A DNA stretch of 64,000 nt from Actinoplanes oblitus (GCF_030252345.1 NZ_CP126980.1:7703501-7767500), one strand, 5' to 3'; positions 1 to 8,725 are shown, counted from the stretch's first letter. Notes: generated from the letters alone by a model not told the origin. Numbers and translations: made by a program.

Positions 1-920
1 ACCAGGTCGGCGCGCACGCCGTGCAGGCCGGACCAGGTCTCGACCACCTCGCCGAGTGCGTCCGGCAGGCCCGCGCCGTCCAGGTGCTGCGGGCGCAGCG
101 CCTGCACCGACCGGCGTGCCTCGGCCAGGCTCTCCCGGGCCAGGCGTTTCGCCGCGGCCAGGTGCCGGTCCCGCTCGCCGGGGTGCGCCTCGGCCGCCTC
201 CAGCTGGGTGACGATGCCGGTCAGTCCCTGGGCCAGCACGTCGTGGATCTCGCCGGCCATCCGTTGCCGCTCGTCCAGCACCCCCGCCTCGCGGGCCTGG
301 ACGAGCAGCTGGTCGTGCAGGCCGGCGTTCTCCTTGAGGGCCGCCTCCAGCTTCGCGTTCGCCTCGGCCAGCTCCTCGATGATCTCGTTGCGCCGGATCG
401 CCTTGCGCTCCTTGACGCTCTCCATCCTGGTCATGGCAACGGAGATGCCCGCGTTGCAGAGGAACAGGAAGCCGAAGAGGAGGGCGCCGCCGCCGGTGCT
501 CAGGGTCCGGAAGCCGCCGGACTGGGAGGCCGCGGTGATGAACGCGACGGATGCCGCGCCGAGCAGTCGCCACCAGCCGGGCAGCGTGTAGACGGTGAAC
601 AGGTAGCCGGTCCAGACGAAGAAGCCGTAGAACGGGTGGCACCAGACCAGCAGGGCGGCCAGGGCGAGGAAGGCCAGGAAGAACAGGACCGACACCGGCC
701 GGGGCCGGGCGCCTGCCGCCGGCACCAGACGCCAGACCACGAGCAGCAGGGCGGTGGTGCCGGCCAGCGCGAACGTCGTCGGCAGCGGCTGCATCGGCAG
801 GTCGATCGACCGGGCCATCACCGCCAGCACTGTCGCGGCGGCCAGGAGCCCACCGGCCACGGTGAGCACCCGGCGCTCGTTCCAGTCGGTGCGCACGGCG
901 GTCCCTGTCCCGCTGTCCAT
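1..920 (-). CDS. NarL/DesK-type sensor histidine kinase, 3' end outside window
   Basis: Reading leftwards from ATG at 920 the frame stays open to the window edge (306 residues seen). About six hydrophobic helices lie between residues 18 and 163, followed by a charged helical linker (165-215) and a HisKA_3 phosphoacceptor box with the sequence MAGEIHDVLAQGLTG; His226 is the expected phosphorylated residue. The ATPase domain would lie beyond base 1. A GGGGGAGG ribosome site sits 5 bases before the start. It begins 34 bases after the ABC permease stop on the same strand, so the three genes are probably co-transcribed and the kinase may sense substrates or damage linked to the exporter. A response regulator gene is expected just outside the window (inference). 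Confidence 0.88.
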   Translation of the reverse strand, partial: MDSGTGTAVRTDWNERRVLTVAGGLLAAATVLAVMARSIDLPMQPLPTTFALAGTTALLLVVWRLVPAAGARPRPVSVLFFLAFLALAALLVWCHPFYGFFVWTGYLFTVYTLPGWWRLLGAASVAFITAASQSGGFRTLSTGGGALLFGFLFLCNAGISVAMTRMESVKERKAIRRNEIIEELAEANAKLEAALKENAGLHDQLLVQAREAGVLDERQRMAGEIHDVLAQGLTGIVTQLEAAEAHPGERDRHLAAAKRLARESLAEARRSVQALRPQHLDGAGLPDALGEVVETWSGLHGVRADL

Positions 921-953
921 CGATGCCTCCCCCGGTCGTCCGGTCCCAGTCTG

Positions 954-1700
954 TCAGTTCCAGCGGAACAGGCGCGCGGCCCCGAACCCGAAGACGACCA
1001 GGTATCCGAGCAGGACCATCGAGGAGAGCCAGTTGGGCAGGTGCCCGTTCATCGCGTCGTTCAGCGCGCGCTCGCCGGCACCCAGGGGCGTGTAGTCACC
1101 GACCGTCCGCACCCAGTCCGGCATGAACTCGCGCGGCGTCCACAGTCCGGCGAAGAACATCGACGGGAAGAACAGCAGCGTGCCTACCGCGTTGCCGGCC
1201 TTGCCGGTGGGCACCAGGGCGGCGATGAACAGGCCGATCGCGAACACGCCGAGGGCACAGAGCAGAAAGGCCAGCACGAAGCCCGGGAAGTTGTCGGCGA
1301 GGCGGACGTCGAAGGCGAGGTAGCCGACCGCGATGGCGAGCGCGGACGAGCAGAGCGCGATCAGCATCGACGCCGTCATCTGCGCGACGAGCAGGGTGAT
1401 CGGCCGGACCGGCGTGGTGGCGACCCGGCGCAGCACGCCGCGCTCGCGGTAGGTGGCGAGCACCATCGGCAGCACCTGCAGGCCGATCATGGCCAGGGTC
1501 AGCGCGACGGCGATGCCGACGTAGACGTCGATGGTGCGCAGGCCGTTGAGCTCCGGGGCCGGGTCGCGGAAGATCTTGATGTTGCCCAGGATGGCGACCA
1601 GGATCGACGGGAAGAGCAGCGAGAAGAAGGCGCTGACCGGCTCGCGGAGGAAGAGCCTGATCTCGGTACGGGTGAGCCTGGTGAAGACGTTCATGGTCAT
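954..1700 (-). CDS. ABC-2 type transporter permease
   Basis: A 248-residue polytopic protein with about six membrane helices, matching the ABC2_membrane family of drug and polyketide exporters. Conserved features visible include the RERGVLRRVATTPVRP stretch after the third helix and a late FAGLWTPREFMPDWVR loop before the last helix, both typical of DrrB-like subunits. The start ATG at 1700 overlaps the ATPase stop (ATGA), so the two subunits are translationally coupled; a second ATG lies two codons later. It should assemble as a dimer with two copies of the ATPase encoded at 1697-2599. Substrate cannot be told from sequence. Confidence 0.9.
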   Translation of the reverse strand: MTMNVFTRLTRTEIRLFLREPVSAFFSLLFPSILVAILGNIKIFRDPAPELNGLRTIDVYVGIAVALTLAMIGLQVLPMVLATYRERGVLRRVATTPVRPITLLVAQMTASMLIALCSSALAIAVGYLAFDVRLADNFPGFVLAFLLCALGVFAIGLFIAALVPTGKAGNAVGTLLFFPSMFFAGLWTPREFMPDWVRTVGDYTPLGAGERALNDAMNGHLPNWLSSMVLLGYLVVFGFGAARLFRWN

Positions 1701-2599
1701 TCCTCGGTTCCGTGGCCGGTCAGGCGGACGAAGGCGTCGTCGAGGCTGGCCTGCTCCAGGCGCAGGTCGTTCGCGACGATCTGGTGGACGGCGAGCGTGG
1801 AGCTCACCGCGTGCAGCAGGTTGCCGGTGCCGACGACCTCGACGCGGCTGCCCGCCTGCCGCACCTCGCGCACCTCGGGAAGTCGCATCAGCAGGGCGTC
1901 GTCGAACGGCGCCGAGGGCCGGAACCGGATCGTCTGGGTCGTCTCGGCGCGGGCCACCAGGCCGCCCGGCGTGTCCAGCGCGATCACCGAGCCCTTGTCG
2001 ATCACCGCGAGCCGGTCGCAGAGCCGCTCGGCCTCCGCCATGAAGTGGGTGACCAGCACGACGGTGACGCCGCGGTCGCGGACCGATTCGATCAGGTCCC
2101 AGGTGTCCCGGCGCGCCTGCGGGTCCAGCCCGGTGGTCAGCTCGTCGAGGATGGCGATCCGGGGGTTGCCGATCAGGGCGAGCGCGATGGACAGGCGCTG
2201 CTTCTGCCCACCGGAGAGTTTTCCGTACGCCGTCCGCAGCTTCTCGTCCAGCCCCAGGTCTGCGGCGAGCTGACGCCAGTCGGCCGGCTGCGGGTAGAAC
2301 GCGCTGTAGAGCTCCAGCGCCTCGCGTACCGTCAATTTCTCCTGGAGCTGGGACTCCTGGAGCTGGACGCCCACCTCGGCCCGCAGCGAGGGATCGCGCG
2401 GAGCGCGGCCCAGCACGGTGATCTTCCCGCTGTCCGGGGTCCGCAGCCCGGCCACGCACTCGACGGTGGTGGTCTTGCCGGCCCCGTTCGGGCCGAGGAT
2501 ACCGAAGATCTCGCCGTCCTCGACGGCGAGCGACACGTCGCGAACCGCGACGGTGTCGCCGTAACGCTTGGTGAGGTTGCTGACCTCGATGACTGTCAT
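1697..2599 (-). CDS. ABC transporter ATP-binding protein (DrrA-like)
   Basis: 300 residues with a complete nucleotide-binding domain: Walker A GPNGAGKTTT (36-45), Q-loop near 81, signature LSGGQKQR (128-135), Walker B IAILDE (148-153) and H-loop His185. The D-loop region reads DELTTGLDPQ, with Leu where many ABC proteins have Pro; this variant is common among actinobacterial exporters, so it is not a defect. The C-terminal 80 residues match the regulatory tail of DrrA/CcmA-type exporters. It is the first gene of the exporter-kinase operon and energises the permease at 954-1700. Confidence 0.93.
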   Translation of the reverse strand: MTVIEVSNLTKRYGDTVAVRDVSLAVEDGEIFGILGPNGAGKTTTVECVAGLRTPDSGKITVLGRAPRDPSLRAEVGVQLQESQLQEKLTVREALELYSAFYPQPADWRQLAADLGLDEKLRTAYGKLSGGQKQRLSIALALIGNPRIAILDELTTGLDPQARRDTWDLIESVRDRGVTVVLVTHFMAEAERLCDRLAVIDKGSVIALDTPGGLVARAETTQTIRFRPSAPFDDALLMRLPEVREVRQAGSRVEVVGTGNLLHAVSSTLAVHQIVANDLRLEQASLDDAFVRLTGHGTEE

Positions 2600-2652
2600 G
2601 CGTCAAGCGTCACGGATCGCCGGGGGTGCCCGAATCGACCAGCGAGCGATCT

Positions 2653-2680
2653 CCGCCATCCACCGACCGGTGGATGGCGG
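2653..2680 (-). terminator. 13-bp perfect inverted repeat between GT4 gene and ABC operon
   Basis: CCGCCATCCACCG is followed after two bases by its exact reverse complement. It lies 7 bases beyond the stop of the glycosyltransferase and about 54 bases before the ABC ATPase start, both on the minus strand. The near-absence of a loop allows two readings: a terminator hairpin with the loop opened to about 6 bases, or a 28-bp palindromic operator for the exporter operon. No U-tract follows. Confidence 0.5.
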
Positions 2681-2687
2681 CGTACTA

Positions 2688-3884
2688 CTACGCGACCGCT
2701 TCCGCCTCCGGCTCGGCGGCCGGGCGGCGCAGGCCGGTGACGGCCGAGTAGACCGAGCCGATCTGCGCGGCGACCCGCTTCCACGAGTACGCCTGGCGGG
2801 CCCGGTCCAGCGCGGCGGTGGCGTAGGTGAACCGCCGCACCTTGTCGTTGATCAGGCGGCGGACCGCACCGCCGAGCGCGCGCGGGTCACGGGCCGGGAC
2901 CAGGTCCCCGGTCAGGCCGTCGACAACGGTCTCGGTCAGCCCGCCCACCGCGGTCCCGACGATCGGCACGCCGCAGGCCATCGCCTCCAGCGCGGACCGC
3001 TCGAACTGCTCCTGCCAGGGCGCGGCGACCAGCAGGTCGGCGGAGCGGTACCAGCTCGGCATGTCCCGGTGCGGCACCGCGCCGATCAGCCGGAGCCGGT
3101 CGGCGACCTGGAACCGCTCGGCGAGCGCGCGCAGCGACTTGGCGCCCGGGTCGGCGGTGAGCTGGTCGGCCGGCGGGCCGCCGACCACCACCATCTCGGC
3201 GCCGGGCACGTAGCGCATCGCCTGGATGACGTCGCCGAAGCCCTTGTGCTCGACCAGCTTGCCGACCGAGAGGATGCGCGGGCGCTCCGGGTCGCGCGGG
3301 GCGATCGGGCCCTCCGGGGTGAACCGCTCGCTGTCCACGCCGGCCGGGACCATGGTGAGCCGGGCCCGCGGCACCCCGATCCGGACCAGGCCGAGCACCT
3401 CGTCCTGGGTCTGCGCGACCACCCGGTCGACGGCCCGGCCGAGTGCCCGCTCGTAACCGGTGCGGGACGGGCCGGCGCTGCTCGGGTCGATCGCGCCGAG
3501 CTCGTGGAACGACTGCACCACCGGGATGTTGATCTGCCTGGCGGCGGTCACCGCGGCCAGGCCGCTGGTCCAGAAGTGCGCGTGCGCCACGTCCGGCGTC
3601 CAGCCGCCGCCCTGCCACTGCTCGCTGAGCGCCCGGGCGAACTCCGCCATGTGCGGCAGCAGGTCCTCGTCCGGCAGCGGGCGGGCCGGACCGGCCGGGA
3701 CGTGCACCACGCGTACCCCGTCGGCGACCGGGACGACCTCGGCCACCTCGGGATCGGTGCGACGGGTGTAGACCCGTACCTCGTGCCCGAGATCGGCGAG
3801 CGCGGCGGACAGGTCGGCGACGTGGGCGTGCTGGTCGCCCACGCCGAGCGGGCTGGCGTGCTCGGAGATCATCGCAATGCGCAC
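2688..3884 (-). CDS. GT4-family glycosyltransferase
   Basis: 398 residues from GTG 3884 (VRIAMISEHASPLG), chosen because GAGGAG lies 8 bases upstream and because members of this family start with this beta strand; an in-frame upstream extension to 3962 lacks family character. It has the GT-B fold of family 4: N-terminal Rossmann domain with the DLGHEVRVYTRR segment, and C-terminal nucleotide-sugar domain with SVGKLVEHKGFGDVIQA and the E-x7-E motif in APWQEQFERSALEAMACGVP. The first E is conserved together with GGLTETV. It probably transfers a hexose from a nucleotide sugar; acceptor unknown. Monocistronic as far as can be seen. Confidence 0.88.
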   Translation of the reverse strand: MRIAMISEHASPLGVGDQHAHVADLSAALADLGHEVRVYTRRTDPEVAEVVPVADGVRVVHVPAGPARPLPDEDLLPHMAEFARALSEQWQGGGWTPDVAHAHFWTSGLAAVTAARQINIPVVQSFHELGAIDPSSAGPSRTGYERALGRAVDRVVAQTQDEVLGLVRIGVPRARLTMVPAGVDSERFTPEGPIAPRDPERPRILSVGKLVEHKGFGDVIQAMRYVPGAEMVVVGGPPADQLTADPGAKSLRALAERFQVADRLRLIGAVPHRDMPSWYRSADLLVAAPWQEQFERSALEAMACGVPIVGTAVGGLTETVVDGLTGDLVPARDPRALGGAVRRLINDKVRRFTYATAALDRARQAYSWKRVAAQIGSVYSAVTGLRRPAAEPEAEAVA

Positions 3885-4106
3885 GGGCGGGCTCTCCTCA
3901 GCGGCGAAGGCAGCAGGTGACAACGGCAGGCTTCGTTGCCCGTCGACCTTCAGCGTAAACATCCCGGTGGCCGGTCAGCTGCCGATCCGGCGGCGGTGGT
4001 ACTCGGTGTCGTGGTCGGTCAACGCCGCCTGATCTTCGTTGCGGCCGCCCTCCCGGCCCGGTGGCGCTCCCGGTTGAAGGACCACACCCGGGGTAAAACG
4101 TTCCCC

Positions 4107-4544
4107 GTGGCAACCGTGACGCGCACCGTGCAAGCCCCGCCCGAGCAGGTCTTCGCCGTTCTGGCCGACGGCTGGTCGTACAGCGACTGGGTGGTCGGCA
4201 CCTCACACATCCGGGACGTCGAGCCGTCCTGGCCCGCACCCGGGGCGAAACTGCACCACAAGGCCGGCCCATGGCCGTTCTCCCTGCACGACTCGTCGAC
4301 AGTGCTGGAGTGCGTGCCGGATCGCGAGCTGAAGATCCGGGCCGGCCTGTGGCCGCTGGGCGAGGCCGTCGTCGACATCGTCCTGGAGCCGCAGTCCGAC
4401 GGCGGCACCCGGGTGGTGATGCACGAGGACTTCGAGGCCGGCCCGCTGCTCTGGCTGCGCAACAAGCTCAACGACGTGGTGCTGCACCAGCGCAACGTCG
4501 AGGCGTTGCGCCGGCTCGCCGACATCGCGGAGGCTCACTCGTAG
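4107..4544 (+). CDS. SRPBCC-family (START-like) protein
   Basis: 145 residues from GTG 4107 (VATVTRTVQAPPEQVFAVL), the normal SRPBCC beginning; the longer open frame from 3936 has no family match. The polyketide_cyc2-type fold is shown by the opening PPEQVFAVLADGWSYSDWV helix, alternating beta strands and a long C-terminal helix with RNVEALRRLADIAE. Such proteins bind hydrophobic ligands or act as cyclases. No ribosome site is visible, but TAAAAC lies 7 bases before the start, so a leaderless mRNA is possible. Its last 10 bases overlap the end of the convergent oxidoreductase gene. Confidence 0.8.
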   Translation: MATVTRTVQAPPEQVFAVLADGWSYSDWVVGTSHIRDVEPSWPAPGAKLHHKAGPWPFSLHDSSTVLECVPDRELKIRAGLWPLGEAVVDIVLEPQSDGGTRVVMHEDFEAGPLLWLRNKLNDVVLHQRNVEALRRLADIAEAHS

Positions 4545-6124
4545 ATCAGCCGGTGGGCGGTCTCCACGAACCCCCGGTATGCCCCGCCGGTCAGTCCACG
4601 GTCGCGGGCCAGCGCGGCCCGCGCCGCGTTGGCACCGGGCGCGCCGTGCACGCCACCGCCGGGGTGCGCCGACGAGCTGCCCAGGTACAACCGGTCCACC
4701 GGCGTGTCGGCACGCCCCAGCCCGGGCACCGGCCGCAGGAACAGCTGCTGGAACGCCGCCGACGTCCCGCCCCCGATCGCCCCGCCGACCAGCGACGGGT
4801 CCTCCCGCTCCAGGTCACCGGGCGCGAACACGTGCCGCCCGACGACCCGGCCGCGGAACCCGGGCGCCTGTGCCTCGAGCACCGCCTCGATCCGCTCCAC
4901 GTGCGCCGCGATCTCGTCGGCCGGCCACCGCTCCCGGTGCGGCAGGTGGGTGTACGCCCACGCGCTCTCCGTCCCGGCCGGCGACCGGCTCGGATCCGCC
5001 GTGGTCATCTGCCCGAGCAGCAGGAACGGGTCGTCCGGCATCTCGCCCGTGGCGATCCGGGCGGAATACCTGGTCAGCCCGTTCAGATCGGCGCCCAGGT
5101 GCACCGTCCCGGCCTTGCCGACCTCGGCGTTCTTCCACGGGATCGGGCCGTCCAGCGCCCAGTCGACCTTTACCGTCGCCCCGTCCCAGCGGAAGTGCGC
5201 CAGGTCCTCGGCCAGCCGCGACGGCAGCCACCGGGTGCCCACCAGGTCCAGGTACAGCGCCGGTGCCGGCACGTCGGCGACCACCGCCCGGCGGGCCCGC
5301 CAGTCCCGGCCGTCAGCGGTCCGCACCCCCATCGCCCGGCCGCGCGCCACCAGGACCCGGGTCACCGGCGCGCCGTAGACGATCTCGCCGCCCGTCGACC
5401 GCAACCGCTGGATCAGCGCCGAAGTGATCTTGCCGGCGCCACCCACCGGCACCGGCCAGCCGACCTCCTGGCCGAGCATGGCGAGCAGCCAGCCGTACAC
5501 CCCGCCGCCCGCCTCCTCCGGCGACAGGTCGGTGTGCAGCGCGCAGCCGGCCAGCGCCACCCGCGCGCCCTCGCCGCTGAACAGCTCCGAACCCAGCTCC
5601 CGGGCGGAGAGCACGAGCCGCCGGGCCAGCCGCAGCGACTGGCCCACGCCGAGCTTGCGGGCCAGCCCCAGACCGGCGCGCACCGGCGGGAACGGCCGGG
5701 TGATCGCCTCCAGCATGCGCCCGGAGACGGCGGTCCAGTCCTCGTACGCGTGCCGCCACCGCTCGCCGTCCCCGTCCGCGAACGCCTCCATCGAGGCCAT
5801 GGTCCGCTCCAGCTCCCGGCTGACCGTGGCGGCCCGCCCGTCCGGCAGCAGGTGGGTGAACACGGCGGGGGCGTGCGTCCAGGTCACCCCGTGCCGCTCC
5901 AGCTCCATCTCGCGCATGACGGGAGAGGCGTACCCGAGCGGATAGAACGCGCTGAACAGGTCCGACAGGTATCCGGGCGCGGTGATCTCGCCGGAGCGCA
6001 CCGCACCGCCCGGATGCCCGGTGGCCTCCAGCACCCGTACCGTCCAACCCGCGTCGGCCAGTATGTTGGCCGCCACCAATCCGTTGTGCCCGGCTCCCAC
6101 GATGACCGCATCAACGATGTCCAC
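4535..6124 (-). CDS. FAD-dependent oxidoreductase, phytoene desaturase/PYROXD2-like
   Basis: 529 residues. The N-terminus holds the dinucleotide-binding motif VGAGHNGLVAAN (residues 9-20) ending at Glu33, then the GHPGGAVRSGE flavin contact loop typical of the amine oxidase/phytoene desaturase superfamily. The C-terminus has LYLGSSSAHPGGGVHGAPG, the second FAD contact motif, which in this family closes over the isoalloxazine. No carotenoid genes are nearby, so a role in carotenoid synthesis is not supported; the PYROXD2-like branch is the better fit. Convergent with and overlapping the SRPBCC gene by 10 bases. Confidence 0.85.
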   Translation of the reverse strand: MDIVDAVIVGAGHNGLVAANILADAGWTVRVLEATGHPGGAVRSGEITAPGYLSDLFSAFYPLGYASPVMREMELERHGVTWTHAPAVFTHLLPDGRAATVSRELERTMASMEAFADGDGERWRHAYEDWTAVSGRMLEAITRPFPPVRAGLGLARKLGVGQSLRLARRLVLSARELGSELFSGEGARVALAGCALHTDLSPEEAGGGVYGWLLAMLGQEVGWPVPVGGAGKITSALIQRLRSTGGEIVYGAPVTRVLVARGRAMGVRTADGRDWRARRAVVADVPAPALYLDLVGTRWLPSRLAEDLAHFRWDGATVKVDWALDGPIPWKNAEVGKAGTVHLGADLNGLTRYSARIATGEMPDDPFLLLGQMTTADPSRSPAGTESAWAYTHLPHRERWPADEIAAHVERIEAVLEAQAPGFRGRVVGRHVFAPGDLEREDPSLVGGAIGGGTSAAFQQLFLRPVPGLGRADTPVDRLYLGSSSAHPGGGVHGAPGANAARAALARDRGLTGGAYRGFVETAHRLIYE

Positions 6125-6176
6125 ATTCGCACGTTAGCCACGTTTAGCCCCGAACCGCGAGGGCACCCCGTGAATC

Positions 6177-6575
6177 ATGGAACGGGGAAACAGCAAGCAC
6201 GGCGCGGTGCTCGACGAGCAGATGGCCCAGGAGGTGCGTGGCATCTCCCAGGGTGTCGCCGGTAACCGCGCCGAGGAATGGCACACACCCGAGCCGTCCG
6301 GCGACGATCAGCCGCCGGTCAGCATCGCCCCGAACGGCGACTTCGGCCGGGGCATCCCGAACGGCGTGGGCAGCTCGCAGGGCGAGGCGCTCAGCCGGTT
6401 CGGCAGCTACCTGAACCGGAACGCCTTCCCCGGCGACCGGTCGGCGCTGGAGGCGTCAGCGCTGGCCATGGAAGCGCCCGACGACGTGCTGCGGCGGATC
6501 CGGAGCCTGCCCGAGGGCAGGACGTTCCAGAACACCGCCGAAGCCTGGCACGCGAGTGAAGGAGGTACCGCGTGA
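6177..6575 (+). CDS. DUF2795-domain protein
   Basis: 132 residues. The start (MERGNSKHGAVLDEQM) and the C-terminal segment running from SRFGSYL to TFQNTAEAW match the actinobacterial DUF2795 family, in which a short acidic linker separates a conserved N-terminal tag from a small helical domain with the motif LPEGRTF. Function is unknown; members are soluble and hydrophilic. Its stop overlaps the start of the next SRPBCC gene (GTGA), so the two are co-translated. The upstream gap to the divergent oxidoreductase is only 52 bases and must carry promoters for both directions. Confidence 0.78.
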   Translation: MERGNSKHGAVLDEQMAQEVRGISQGVAGNRAEEWHTPEPSGDDQPPVSIAPNGDFGRGIPNGVGSSQGEALSRFGSYLNRNAFPGDRSALEASALAMEAPDDVLRRIRSLPEGRTFQNTAEAWHASEGGTA

Positions 6576-7036
6576 GCACGGTCACCGAGTTCGTTGACGT
6601 CAACGTCCCGGTCCGCACCTGCTACGACCAGTGGACCCAGTTCGAGGAGTTCCCGCGCTTCATGGACGGCGTGGCGGAGATCCACCAGCTGGACGACACC
6701 CACCTGCACTGGAAGACCACCATCGCCGGGGTCACCCGCGAGTTCGACGCGGAGATCACCGAGCAGCTCCCGGACGAGCGGGTCGCCTGGACCGCCACGG
6801 AGGGCGAGAAACAGGCCGGCGTGGTGACCTTCCACCGCCTGGACGACACGCACACCCGGGTCACGGTGCAGCTCGACTTCGACCCGCAGGGGTTCGTGGA
6901 GACCGCCGGCGACAAGCTCGGCATGGTGGACCGGCGGGTCAAGGGCGACCTGCACCGCTTCAAGGAGTTCATCGAGAGCCGCGGCGGCATCACCACCGGC
7001 GCCTGGCGCGGCAAGGTCGACCGGCCCGGCATCTGA
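6572..7036 (+). CDS. SRPBCC-family protein (COQ10/cyclase-like)
   Basis: 154 residues from GTG 6572, whose GTGA overlaps the stop of the DUF2795 gene; GGAGG lies 8 bases upstream. The fold is a helix-grip START-like domain: VDVNVPVRTCYDQWTQFEEFP at the front, then strands ending in HTRVTVQLDFDPQG and a long C-terminal helix GMVDRRVKGDLHRFKEFIE. This is the class annotated as polyketide cyclase/coenzyme Q-binding (COQ10). It probably binds a lipid or quinone-like ligand. Pairing with DUF2795 is the only functional hint. A strong terminator follows at 7056. Confidence 0.85.
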   Translation: MSTVTEFVDVNVPVRTCYDQWTQFEEFPRFMDGVAEIHQLDDTHLHWKTTIAGVTREFDAEITEQLPDERVAWTATEGEKQAGVVTFHRLDDTHTRVTVQLDFDPQGFVETAGDKLGMVDRRVKGDLHRFKEFIESRGGITTGAWRGKVDRPGI

Positions 7037-7055
7037 CCGTTTTCATCTTCCGGCT

Positions 7056-7081
7056 GACGGCCGCCCTCCGGGGCGGCCGTC
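7056..7081 (+). terminator. Intrinsic-type terminator
   Basis: GACGGCCGCCC, loop TCCG, GGGCGGCCGTC: a perfect 11-bp GC-rich stem beginning 20 bases after the SRPBCC stop and followed by TTC. It closes the two-gene DUF2795-SRPBCC operon. Confidence 0.8.
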
Positions 7082-7125
7082 TTCATGCCGTCGCCCCCTC
7101 ACGGTCCGCCTCCCGCCAGGTTCCC

Positions 7126-7194
7126 GCTTTCCGGTACGGCCTGCGAACGGTCCCCCGCGCCGCCCGCCCCGAGCCCCTCGATTCCCGGTACGCC
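7126..7194 (+). repeat. Two copies of an intergenic CGGTACG-core repeat
   Basis: GCTTTCCGGTACGGC (7126-7140) and CGATTCCCGGTACGCC (7179-7194) lie in the same orientation in a gene-free stretch. They match a motif found in other intergenic spaces of this window, best represented by CGATTTCCGGTACGCC at 16149. Nothing coding is visible between 7082 and 7266. Confidence 0.45.
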
Positions 7195-7266
7195 GCCGCC
7201 GGTCCCGTCCCGGCCGGGGCCGTCGCCTGATCGTTTCGGGCGGCTCCCACCGGGTACGCGACAGTC

Positions 7267-7446
7267 ATGACCGAGCAACCCGAAGGCGCCTGGCGCGACG
7301 AAGAGAAGCTGCCCCTGCAGGATCTGAAGAACGCCATGGCGACCTGGGACACCGACGGACAGAACGAACCCAACGACAACGACACCGGCAACCAGCCGGG
7401 GGACGACGTGCGGCCGAGCACGGTGGGACCGAGCGGGCCGCAGTGA
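7267..7446 (+). CDS. Small acidic hydrophilic protein, unknown function
   Basis: 59 residues from ATG 7267. The first half is amphipathic (EEKLPLQDLKNAMATWD) and the second half is a disordered Asn/Asp/Gly/Pro tail (DGQNEPNDNDTGNQPGDD). Codon choice is GC3-rich and the frame carries more Lys/Glu/Asp than the shadow frames, which supports a real gene, but no family is recognised and the Shine-Dalgarno match is weak. It converges with the gene ending at 7480. Confidence 0.5.
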   Translation: MTEQPEGAWRDEEKLPLQDLKNAMATWDTDGQNEPNDNDTGNQPGDDVRPSTVGPSGPQ

Positions 7447-7479
7447 TCAGCGTGTTCTCGGCGGGACCGGCTCGCGGCG

Positions 7480-8259
7480 TCAGCCGCTCGGGCGCCGAGC
7501 CGGCAGGTGGCGTCGCAGGAGCACGTCGCCCAGCCCGGCCACCGCGCGGACCGCGTACCGGTCGGCGGCTCGTGGCCACCCGCCCTCCCGGAGGATCGCG
7601 CCGGCCGGCGTGCCGTTACTGGTGAACCACGGGGTGGCCACCGCGCCGGCGCCACCGTCCAGCGCCAGCCGGAACGGCGCTCCGGTCCCGGCCGTGACGA
7701 CCACCGAGCCCACGCCGCCGGTGAAGGTGACCGGCACCGTACCGGCCGGGGCCGGCAGCCAGAGCTCGGCGAGCCCGGCGGCGCCCAGATCCAGCCGATC
7801 GACCAGGCCGCCGCGCAGATCGACCCGCTCCTCCCCGGCACCGGCCGGCAGCCGGATGTCCCAGCGGACGTCCCGGTTCAGCAGGATCCGCACCTCGTCC
7901 AGGCCGTCGCCGCCGGTGGCCCGCAGCCGCACCAGGACCCGGCCGCCGCGCCGGCTGACCACCGGCGCCACCCCGGCGTCCCCCGCCGAACTCACCCGGT
8001 AGAGCAGCCCGGGAAGCTCCGCCGTCACCACCCGGACCCGGCTCGCGGCGTCCAGCACGGTGAGCCGGGCACCCCGCTCCGGTCGTGAGCCGGTCCGGTC
8101 AAGCAACGATCCGGCCACCACCCGATCCGGCCGGACCGGTACCGGCAGCGAAACCGGCCCGGATTTCCGGACGATCGGGACCAGACCCGCTCCGACCAGC
8201 GCGAACGCACCCACTACGGCGGCAATTGAGTGGCTCCGACGCAAGGTTGAGGGCACCAT
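7480..8259 (-). CDS. Membrane-anchored beta-rich exported protein
   Basis: 259 residues with a positively charged start (MVPSTLRRSH), one hydrophobic helix (11-30, AAVVGAFALVGAGLVPIV) acting as signal anchor, and an extracellular remainder dominated by short beta strands with regularly spaced Gly/Val/Leu (RVDLRGGLVDRLDLGAAGLAEL). This stacked-strand pattern resembles DUF4097-type or other right-handed beta repeats that act in adhesion or as anti-sigma partners, but no specific family is certain. No catalytic motif seen. Confidence 0.68.
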   Translation of the reverse strand: MVPSTLRRSHSIAAVVGAFALVGAGLVPIVRKSGPVSLPVPVRPDRVVAGSLLDRTGSRPERGARLTVLDAASRVRVVTAELPGLLYRVSSAGDAGVAPVVSRRGGRVLVRLRATGGDGLDEVRILLNRDVRWDIRLPAGAGEERVDLRGGLVDRLDLGAAGLAELWLPAPAGTVPVTFTGGVGSVVVTAGTGAPFRLALDGGAGAVATPWFTSNGTPAGAILREGGWPRAADRYAVRAVAGLGDVLLRRHLPARRPSG

Positions 8260-8323
8260 CGGACAACGCAGAATCGGCCGAACGGGTGACGGCGATCCGG
8301 ACTTATCGAGCCAGAATTTCCGG

Positions 8324-8533
8324 GTGCGATCTGCCGGATTCCTGTCTGAACGTCAGCGCCGCCTCGCGTGGCTGGGCTTCCTCCTGGCCGCCTTCCAGGC
8401 GCCGCTGGCAGCGAAGCTCATCGATGACGCCTCGTGGTTCTTCGCCGTCGTCGTGGCCCTGGTGGTAGCCACGGTCATCGTCGCCGACGACACCCAGCGC
8501 CGCCGCCCGGAGCCCGCCGAGATCCCGGAATAA
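8324..8533 (+). CDS. Small two-helix membrane protein
   Basis: 69 residues from GTG 8324. Two hydrophobic segments (residues about 14-34, LAWLGFLLAAFQAPLAAKLI, and 39-57, FFAVVVALVVATVIVA) are framed by charged ends (LSERQRR and DDTQRRRPEPAE). The frame is open much further upstream, but that part has no protein character. Start choice is uncertain because no clear ribosome site is present. Divergent from the beta-rich protein gene at 7480-8259. Confidence 0.5.
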   Translation: MRSAGFLSERQRRLAWLGFLLAAFQAPLAAKLIDDASWFFAVVVALVVATVIVADDTQRRRPEPAEIPE

Positions 8534-8655
8534 CCGGCCCCTTCCACCGCGCCGCCGGCACCCGCCGCTCGCGGCCCCCTCACCGCCCCGGCACGTCGCC
8601 GCCCGCGGCCCACTAACCGCGCCCCGGCACCCGCCGTCGGCCCATCCACCCGCGA

Positions 8656-8679
8656 CCGCTGGCACCGTGCTGCCAGCGG
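8656..8679. terminator. Hairpin in the 8534-8725 gap
   Basis: CCGCTGGCA, six-base loop, TGCCAGCGG: a 9-bp perfect stem between convergent genes (8533 on plus and 8726 on minus). It can serve both directions. The rest of the gap is C-rich low-complexity sequence. Confidence 0.5.
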
Positions 8680-8725
8680 CCCCGGCGTGCTGGCGACACC
8701 CGCGGCCGCGTCCATGGCGCGTGCG

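Noticed and set aside
21..2273. 750-residue open frame on plus strand
   Set aside because: Shadow of the kinase, permease and ATPase genes on the minus strand; its product is Arg/Gln/Gly-rich without domains.
4535..6124. Oxidoreductase as carotenoid phytoene desaturase
   Set aside because: No crtB, crtE or other carotenoid genes in the surroundings; the PYROXD2-like assignment is safer.
4271..6265. 664-residue plus-strand open frame
   Set aside because: Antisense to the FAD oxidoreductase, which has clear motifs; no ribosome site or domain.
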